The position numbers and the translations under genes were made by a program. The notes below the pieces were generated by a model. The model had not been told where the DNA came from. It saw only the letters and a program-made list of their open reading frames with translations, and made no database searches. Source: Myxococcales bacterium (GTDB taxonomy: Bacteria > Myxococcota > Polyangia > Polyangiales > Polyangiaceae). From it: a DNA stretch of 10,442 nt. The DNA is taken from the NCBI GenBank assembly GCA_020430865.1, contig JAGQIY010000315.1:1-10442 (forward strand). Direction: 5' to 3'. Below are positions 6,277 to 10,442 of this stretch, piece after piece. Positions within the stretch are counted from its first letter, which is position 1. Each line of letters opens with the position of its first letter.

Positions 6277-8196
6277 TCAATCCGAGTCTGGCGTCTTTCC
6301 AGGGAGCTTCCCGAACGTCTCCAGGGCGCGGTCCTTCAGATCCCCGCAGGCGTCGACGCCGAGGTTCGTCCTCTCCATCGGGTCCTGATCGAGATCGTAA
6401 CAGTGCCAGCCGGTGTCCCAGGCGCGAGCCTCGAGCTTCATGTTCCGGCGCATGTAGCCCCAGTTCTCGAACGCGCAGCTCCAGACGCCAGCGCAGTTGG
6501 TCATGGGCAACGCCTGGGTGGTCAGCTCCGGGCGCAGCAGGCTGTGCCCGACCAGCTTGCTCTTGTACTTCTCGACGCCGGGCTGGTCCCAGACACCCAT
6601 GATGTCGAGGATGGTCGGCGCAATATCCACGTGAAAAAGATAGGCGTCCTGCTTGGCCACGAGGTTCTTGCGCTGCTCGTCGTTCAGCGTCCCCGGGGGC
6701 GCGTCGATCCACATCGGCACGTGCACCTCTTCATCGAAGATGCTGAAGGTGTGCCCCATCTGGTTGTGCTCGCGGAACGCCTCGGCGTGGTCGCTGGTGT
6801 AGACTATGACCGTGCGCTTGCCCGCCTCGCTCTCCTTGATCTGCTTGACGATTCGGGAGAGGTGCATGTCCTGCTGGTGCACCGAGTTCAGGTACTGGTT
6901 GTAGAAGTACGGGTTGTCCTCGGGTGCCTTGCTGGTGGTCGCAGGCTGAAACGGCTGCGGGAGCTCCGGATCCACCAGATAGGGATAGTGCACGTTCGAC
7001 AGCTGAATCACCGCCAGGTAGGGCTCCTTCAGCTTGCCGATGTTGTCGTTCACGTAATCCGCCAGGAAACCCTCGTGCGCCCCCATGTCCAGATCCGCGG
7101 TGGGCTCTAGCTCCGTCGCGCTGACGAACTGGGAGACCCCGAGGTTCTTCACCCACAGCCGCGCGTTGCCGAACATCATGTTCTGGCTGGTGTAGAACGC
7201 CGTGTCCCAGCCTGCGGCCTTGGCGTAGTCGAAGATCAGCGGCCAGGTGTGCAGCGTGTCGCGGTCCTCGATCGGTTGCAGGCCGCTCCAGGTCACCGCC
7301 AGGCTGATCGCGGTGCAGGAGTCCATCGAGCGCATCTTGTCGAAGTGATAGCGCTCGGGGACGAGCTTGTTGGTGAACCCGGTCTTCTCGCAACCTGGCT
7401 CATAGGCGTTGCAGGTCGCGTCCCAGCGCACGCTCTCCAGCAGGATGAACACCACGTTGCGAGGAGTTTCCGCCTGGCTTTTCAGCGGTGGCACGGGGAG
7501 GGACTCCCGGACCCGCGGGCGCATCTGGTGCGACTGGTCGGTGAGCCCCATCTGGGTGCGCAGCAGGCCGCCTACGGCGTTCAAGTACAGGGTATCCGGC
7601 GTCGCCGCCTGCAGGTGACGGTGCTGCACTGGAATGAAGAAGGCGCCGATCAGCAAGAGCGGCGCCAGCACCCCGGCGACCCGGGCCGGTCGGCGCCGGG
7701 GACGCACCACGCGTCGGGCGACCCACACCAGTAGAACCGCCAGCACCAGGACTGGCAGCTTGGCCTTGAGGTAGTTGCCGATGTCCGCTGCGAGCTGATT
7801 GGCCACGCTGTCCATGAAGTTGGACGCGAAGCGCGACACGTCCTCGTTCATGTAGGCGTTGTACTGGGAGTAGAAGTACGACTGTCCCCCGAAGGCGAAG
7901 GTCGTCATCACGACGAACAGCACCGCCGCCACGTTGCGCCACTTCCCGCGGCGCCGGGAAGCCGCGTACAGCAGCAGCCCCCACACGATCAGGCTCTCGA
8001 AGGCCGCGCCGACATACATCCAGCGATAGCTCGAGTCGAGCAGCGCCAGGCGATCCGCACGCCGGCTCCAGTCGATCACGACGGAGAGCAACATCGGCAA
8101 CGCCAGCAGCAACCACGCCGCCGGCTTCCTCAGCCGCGCCAGGCGCTTCGCTCGATCCTGAGCCGGCGCAACCTCTTCAGTCACCAGTTCTGCCAC
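6277..8196 (-). CDS. Five-helix inner-membrane phosphotransferase/sulfatase-fold enzyme (LtaS/EptA-like)
   Basis: This 639-residue protein has five predicted N-terminal helices (about 26-44, 59-79, 87-106, 145-163 and 173-190) and a periplasmic alkaline-phosphatase-superfamily domain from about 246. Metal-site residues visible by motif are Glu254 in VVFILLESVRWD, Asp469-His470 in VIVYTSDHAEAF and His482 in MGHTF. The nucleophile region reads MDSCTAISLAVTWSGL, with Thr295 the likely nucleophile, as in lipoteichoic-acid synthase and phosphoethanolamine transferases. The formylglycine signature CxPxR of true sulfatases is absent. The C-terminus has the usual DLDQDPMERTNLG. Six further cysteines in the periplasmic domain could form disulfides. 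It probably transfers or hydrolyses a phospho-headgroup on an envelope glycolipid, but the substrate is unknown. The GTG at 8196 is the start, with only a weak ribosome site. It precedes the TerB-like gene and follows a palindromic spacer that isolates it from mlaE. Confidence 0.92.
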   Translation of the reverse strand: MAELVTEEVAPAQDRAKRLARLRKPAAWLLLALPMLLSVVIDWSRRADRLALLDSSYRWMYVGAAFESLIVWGLLLYAASRRRGKWRNVAAVLFVVMTTFAFGGQSYFYSQYNAYMNEDVSRFASNFMDSVANQLAADIGNYLKAKLPVLVLAVLLVWVARRVVRPRRRPARVAGVLAPLLLIGAFFIPVQHRHLQAATPDTLYLNAVGGLLRTQMGLTDQSHQMRPRVRESLPVPPLKSQAETPRNVVFILLESVRWDATCNAYEPGCEKTGFTNKLVPERYHFDKMRSMDSCTAISLAVTWSGLQPIEDRDTLHTWPLIFDYAKAAGWDTAFYTSQNMMFGNARLWVKNLGVSQFVSATELEPTADLDMGAHEGFLADYVNDNIGKLKEPYLAVIQLSNVHYPYLVDPELPQPFQPATTSKAPEDNPYFYNQYLNSVHQQDMHLSRIVKQIKESEAGKRTVIVYTSDHAEAFREHNQMGHTFSIFDEEVHVPMWIDAPPGTLNDEQRKNLVAKQDAYLFHVDIAPTILDIMGVWDQPGVEKYKSKLVGHSLLRPELTTQALPMTNCAGVWSCAFENWGYMRRNMKLEARAWDTGWHCYDLDQDPMERTNLGVDACGDLKDRALETFGKLPGKTPDSD

Positions 8197-8280
8197 GTCA
8201 CCAATCCACGTAAGTACGCGCGAGAGCAGCTGAGGACTTTCCGTGAGTTCACCCGCTCGTCAAGCCGAGGGCCCGTCCGA

Positions 8281-8292
8281 CGCCTCGAGGCG
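8281..8292. repeat. Perfect 12-base palindrome
   Basis: CGCCTCGAGGCG is self-complementary and lies 85 bases upstream of the phosphotransferase gene's GTG. It could be an operator; nothing else supports a specific regulator. Confidence 0.4.
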
Positions 8293-8307
8293 CCTTTGAT
8301 TCGCTCT

Positions 8308-8356
8308 CTCACCCCCCGAGTAATCCTTTGATATTCAATCGGATTTTGGGGGTGAG
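8308..8356. repeat. Long imperfect inverted repeat
   Basis: CTCACCCCC (8308-8316) pairs with GGGGGTGAG (8348-8356), and inside it AATCC (8322-8326) pairs with GGATT (8341-8345) around a 14-base A/T-rich loop. This nested structure could form a stem-loop on either strand. It lies upstream of the phosphotransferase gene and downstream of mlaE. Confidence 0.55.
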
Positions 8357-8377
8357 GCGCGGCGCTCGGTCACCCCA

Positions 8378-8406
8378 GCTCACGCTACGTCAGCGTACGG
8401 GTGAGC
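8378..8406 (-). terminator. Hairpin downstream of mlaE
   Basis: GCTCAC (8378-8383) pairs with GTGAGC (8401-8406), and TACG (8386-8389) with CGTA (8394-8397), around a four-base loop. It begins 46 bases after the mlaE stop, a sensible terminator position. There is no T-tract after it, so it may be a processing or Rho-associated structure instead. Confidence 0.4.
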
Positions 8407-8452
8407 GGCGCGCTTGGCCTTCGTCGTGTCACCGGCGCGCCTCCGCGTTGCT

Positions 8453-9250
8453 TCAGATGTCGGTCATCCAGCTGGTGATCAGGTAGTTCGCGATCAGGAT
8501 CGCGACCGCGCTCTGAACCACGGCGCGGGTGGTCGCTTCGCCCACGCCGCGCGCACCGCCGCTCGCGTAGTAGCCCTGGCGGCACGCGATCGCGGAGATC
8601 AGGAAGCCAAAGACCGAGCCCTTGACGATGCCCATCCAGAAGTCGGAAGGCACGAGGCGATTCTCGATGTTGGAGATCCAGATCCCGGGATCGACGTTGA
8701 GCCCCTTCACGCTCACCAGGTAGGCGCCTGCCATCCCCACGCAGGTGTAGAGCACGACGAGCAGCGGCACCATCAGCGTTGCCGCGAGTAAACGCGGAGA
8801 GAGCAGATACTGCACGGGGCTGATGGCCATGGTCGTGATCGCGTCGATCTGCTCGGTGACGCGCATGTTGCCGAGCGTCGCCGCCATACCGCTCCCCGCG
8901 CGCGCCGTGACCATCAGCGCCGCGAACACCGGAGAGATCTCCCGCGTCAAGCTCACCGCCACGATGTAACCGACGGTCCCCTCCGCGCCGAACTGGCGCA
9001 GGCTGTGGGTCGTCTGCAGCGCGAGCACCATGCCGCTGAAGACGCCCGTCAGCGAGACGATGAAGATCGACTGGACGCCGATGAAGTCCATCGCCGCGAA
9101 GAGCTGGCTGAAGCGATACGGTGGGCGCAGCAACCAGACCACCGACTGGAAGGTGAGCAAGACCTGGGTGCCAATGGAGTCGAAGACCGCAACCACACCG
9201 TCGATCAGGCCGCTCAGCAAGCCTCGGGGTTCGTTCTCGGCCTCGGACAC
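8453..9250 (-). CDS. mlaE: MlaE-family ABC transporter permease (phospholipid transport)
   Basis: MlaE is the inner-membrane permease that works with the ATPase MlaF and the MCE-domain protein MlaD to move phospholipids between the inner and outer membranes. The 265-residue length is normal. The family core is clear: SLTGVFSGMVLALQT at 66-80, the signature stretch from LTREISPVFAALMVTARAGS (101-120) through GNMRVTEQIDAITTM (127-141), and the C-terminal GYYASGGARGVGEATTRAVV (226-245). About five to six membrane helices are present, plus an amphipathic N-terminal helix. The GTG at 9250 starts seven bases after the tsaE stop, implying a shared transcript and probably coupled translation. No mlaF or mlaD gene follows; instead there is a hairpin-rich spacer. 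The partners must therefore be elsewhere, or the gene is a second copy. A paralogue with a different cargo cannot be excluded. Confidence 0.94.
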   Translation of the reverse strand: MSEAENEPRGLLSGLIDGVVAVFDSIGTQVLLTFQSVVWLLRPPYRFSQLFAAMDFIGVQSIFIVSLTGVFSGMVLALQTTHSLRQFGAEGTVGYIVAVSLTREISPVFAALMVTARAGSGMAATLGNMRVTEQIDAITTMAISPVQYLLSPRLLAATLMVPLLVVLYTCVGMAGAYLVSVKGLNVDPGIWISNIENRLVPSDFWMGIVKGSVFGFLISAIACRQGYYASGGARGVGEATTRAVVQSAVAILIANYLITSWMTDI

Positions 9251-9257
9251 GACCCGT

Positions 9258-9782
9258 TCATATCACTCGCTGGGCGAGTCCACGATGCGCTCGCGATCCA
9301 GCGCTCGCCAGCGCTTCTTCGATGCGCTCCAGCTGCCGCGAGCTCTGAGGCCCGGTGGCTGCGAGCGACGCCTGGCGCGGCTCCGTCAGACCTGGCGGAG
9401 TCAGCGAAACCAGCAGCGCGTCCCCGCCGAGCTCCTGGACGAAGGGCCGTCCCCATTCGACGATCAGGGCCGCGCCCTCGCGCCGAGCGTCTTCGAGGCC
9501 GAGCTCGAGGACCTCGTCGGGATGTCCCAGGCGGTAGAGATCCGCGTGCAGCAACCGCAGGCCGAGGGAGTACTCCTGCACCAGCGTGAAGGTCGGGCTG
9601 GTCACTGGCTCCCGCCCGGGCAGACCGAGGCGCCGGCAAAGCGCCCGCACCAGGAAGGTCTTTCCTGCGCCGAGTGGCCCATCCAGGATCACCAGGCTCC
9701 CACGCTCGAGGCTCTGGGCCAGGTGCTGACCGAGGTGCACCGTCGCGCGCCGCGTCGGCAGCGCCATTTCCAATACGTTCAT
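9258..9782 (-). CDS. tsaE: tRNA t6A37 threonylcarbamoyladenosine biosynthesis ATPase TsaE
   Basis: TsaE is the small ATPase that supports TsaB-TsaD in placing threonylcarbamoyl on A37 of tRNAs reading ANN codons, in the cytosol. The Walker A loop GPLGAGKT is at 35-42. It is followed by the family-specific TSPTFTLVQEY (61-71), HADLYRL (79-85, with Asp81) and VEWG (108-111, with Glu109). The C-terminal strand RQASLAATGP is typical. At 174 residues it is slightly longer than the usual 150-160. The ATG at 9782 is the first start; an in-frame ATG at 9767 would remove five residues. It sits 71 bases after the preceding unidentified gene and 7 bases before mlaE. TsaB and TsaD are not in the window. 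A perfect palindrome at 9801-9814 lies just upstream. Confidence 0.95.
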   Translation of the reverse strand: MNVLEMALPTRRATVHLGQHLAQSLERGSLVILDGPLGAGKTFLVRALCRRLGLPGREPVTSPTFTLVQEYSLGLRLLHADLYRLGHPDEVLELGLEDARREGAALIVEWGRPFVQELGGDALLVSLTPPGLTEPRQASLAATGPQSSRQLERIEEALASAGSRAHRGLAQRVI

Positions 9783-9800
9783 CGAAGCCGCCCAAGCATG

Positions 9801-9814
9801 CCGTCAGCTGACGG
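9801..9814. repeat. Perfect 14-base palindrome upstream of tsaE
   Basis: CCGTCAGCTGACGG is self-complementary and lies 18 bases before the tsaE ATG and 39 bases after the preceding stop. It could be an operator, or the stem of a short terminator between the two genes. No T-tract accompanies it on the minus strand. Confidence 0.45.
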
Positions 9815-9853
9815 GGAAGCACGGAGAAATCGTTCTGGCCGCTCCCATGCCGC

Positions 9854-10442
9854 TCAGTGGGCCAGCAGCGAGAGCTGTCGGGGAATGCGACCGGAGCCAT
9901 CGAAACCACGCGCGTCGCTGGTCCAGAGCTCGACTCTGGCCTGACCGAGCGCCACGCGCGCCAGCTCGTGACGCTGGGCGACCTCGTCCTGCTCCCGCGT
10001 GGTCGTCAGCGGGAGCTGCTTGAGCGCCGCCTCTGCCAGGCGTGCGGAGTCGGCGCCGAGCGCCGCGAACCACTCGGGCCCCGCCCCGCGCAGGGCACGA
10101 TAGTCGAGCATCCCCCGCGGCCCCGTCAGCTCACCCGCGGCGTTGGCGCGCACCGGGAAGGCCCCGCTCGCGACCGCCAGGCGCGGCACACCCGCGAGCG
10201 CCTCGGAGAACGCGTCCGCCGAGGAGAGGTCGAGACCCAGCACCGTCTTGCGACCGCTGCGCTTGATCTCACGAGCCAGGTCCGCAGCGCAGCTCCCCGA
10301 GCCCTCGACCAGCAGCGCCTGGACTCCGTCCTTGAACCATTTTCCAAATGGAAACCTCGACGAGCCGGCCCGCGCAGGCAGCGCCAGACAGGTCTCCGAG
10401 CTGACGATGTCCGCCCGCAGGCCACGGCGCGAGAACTCCGCC
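9854..10442 (-). CDS. Unidentified protein, possibly periplasmic-binding-fold (partial, N-terminus off the right edge)
   Basis: The last 195 residues of a minus-strand gene are visible; the frame is open to the right edge, so the true start is outside. I do not recognise the family with certainty. The visible part alternates hydrophobic strands and helices in a Rossmann-like way (VQALLVEGSGSCAADLAREI, then KTVLGLDLSSADAF, then VPRLAVASGAFPV). It then has a long helical region containing WFAALGADSARLAEAALKQL and a C-terminal strand RVELWTSDARGFDGSGRIPR. That pattern fits a type-1 periplasmic ligand-binding fold, as in branched-chain amino-acid or lipoprotein binding components, but a lipoprotein signal would lie outside the window. 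GTG at 10243 is an internal codon, not a likely start. It is the first gene of the group that continues with tsaE and mlaE. Confidence 0.72.
   Translation of the reverse strand, partial: AEFSRRGLRADIVSSETCLALPARAGSSRFPFGKWFKDGVQALLVEGSGSCAADLAREIKRSGRKTVLGLDLSSADAFSEALAGVPRLAVASGAFPVRANAAGELTGPRGMLDYRALRGAGPEWFAALGADSARLAEAALKQLPLTTTREQDEVAQRHELARVALGQARVELWTSDARGFDGSGRIPRQLSLLAH

Larger units (their letters stand above)
8197..8452. other. Palindrome-rich intergenic region between mlaE and the membrane phosphotransferase gene
   Basis: This 256-base spacer has no supported gene. It contains four inverted repeats: GTGA-GT-TCAC (8243-8252), CGCCTCGAGGCG (8281-8292), a long imperfect hairpin (8308-8356) and a compact one (8378-8406). 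An A/T-rich island (about 8318-8347) forms the inner part of the long hairpin. On the minus strand TTGACG (8258-8263) resembles a -35 box for the phosphotransferase gene, but the hexamer 17 bases on (AAAGTC) is a poor -10. The layout suggests termination of mlaE transcription followed by a new promoter. Confidence 0.5.

Noticed and set aside
5888..6712. 274-residue version of the TerB-like gene
   Set aside because: The extra 172 N-terminal residues overlap the phosphotransferase gene in another frame and are Arg/Gly/Ala-rich shadow sequence; the TerB fold begins at the ATG at 6196.
6259..7110. Plus-strand open frame of 283 codons
   Set aside because: It is antisense to the membrane phosphotransferase gene and has no recognisable motif.
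7310..7330. Cys294 as a formylglycine site of a true sulfatase
   Set aside because: The context is C-T-A-I-S, lacking the required Pro and Arg of CxPxR; the adjacent Thr fits a phosphotransferase nucleophile better.
9214..9909. 231-residue minus-strand open frame over tsaE
   Set aside because: It is an alternative frame of the tsaE region; tsaE has an intact Walker A and family motifs, whereas this frame has none.
1..10442. CRISPR array, IS element, tRNA or rRNA gene
   Set aside because: No regularly spaced repeats, transposase motifs or terminal repeats, and no cloverleaf or rRNA-like sequence were found on either strand.

Overview
The window comes from a GC-rich bacterial chromosome, most likely a Myxococcota-type deltaproteobacterium (Polyangiales-like; inferred). 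The reasons are strong G/C bias at third codon positions, frequent GTG starts, a membrane-anchored eukaryotic-type Ser/Thr kinase, and an NTT-like transporter with a HEAT-type tail. No taxonomic search was possible. I see no mobile element, tRNA, rRNA or CRISPR array. The DNA reads as ordinary, densely packed chromosome with one isolated plus-strand gene.

Left block (1-4532, all minus strand). Read in the direction of transcription, it holds a nucleotide-transporter-like membrane protein with a HEAT-like cytoplasmic tail, then a Ser/Thr kinase with about six N-terminal membrane helices, then a PAS-domain histidine kinase cut by the left edge. Spacings of about 75 and 30-130 bases allow, but do not prove, one transcript. 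Together they look like a membrane sensing and signalling module of unknown input.

Middle (4533-5887). A divergent intergenic region separates the transporter gene from nadA (quinolinate synthase, de novo NAD synthesis), the only plus-strand gene. It holds a near-consensus -10 hexamer embedded in a GTGT-N7-ACAC inverted repeat. nadA faces a minus-strand TerB-like gene across a 138-base convergent spacer that carries small hairpins and an 11-base direct repeat.

Right block (5888-10442, all minus strand). In transcription order it holds the C-terminal part of an unidentified protein cut by the right edge (possibly periplasmic-binding-like), tsaE (ATPase of tRNA t6A synthesis), and mlaE (permease of a lipid-transport ABC system) 7 bases after tsaE. 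Next come a 256-base palindrome-rich spacer, a five-helix membrane phosphotransferase/sulfatase-fold enzyme, and the small TerB-like gene. No mlaF or mlaD partner is present beside mlaE. No intergenic stretch exceeds 300 bases.

No single element is clearly a new defence or mobile system. The parts most worth follow-up are the NTT-like transporter/Ser-Thr kinase/histidine kinase cluster, the membrane phosphotransferase without a sulfatase signature, the orphan mlaE, and the palindromic intergenic regions.
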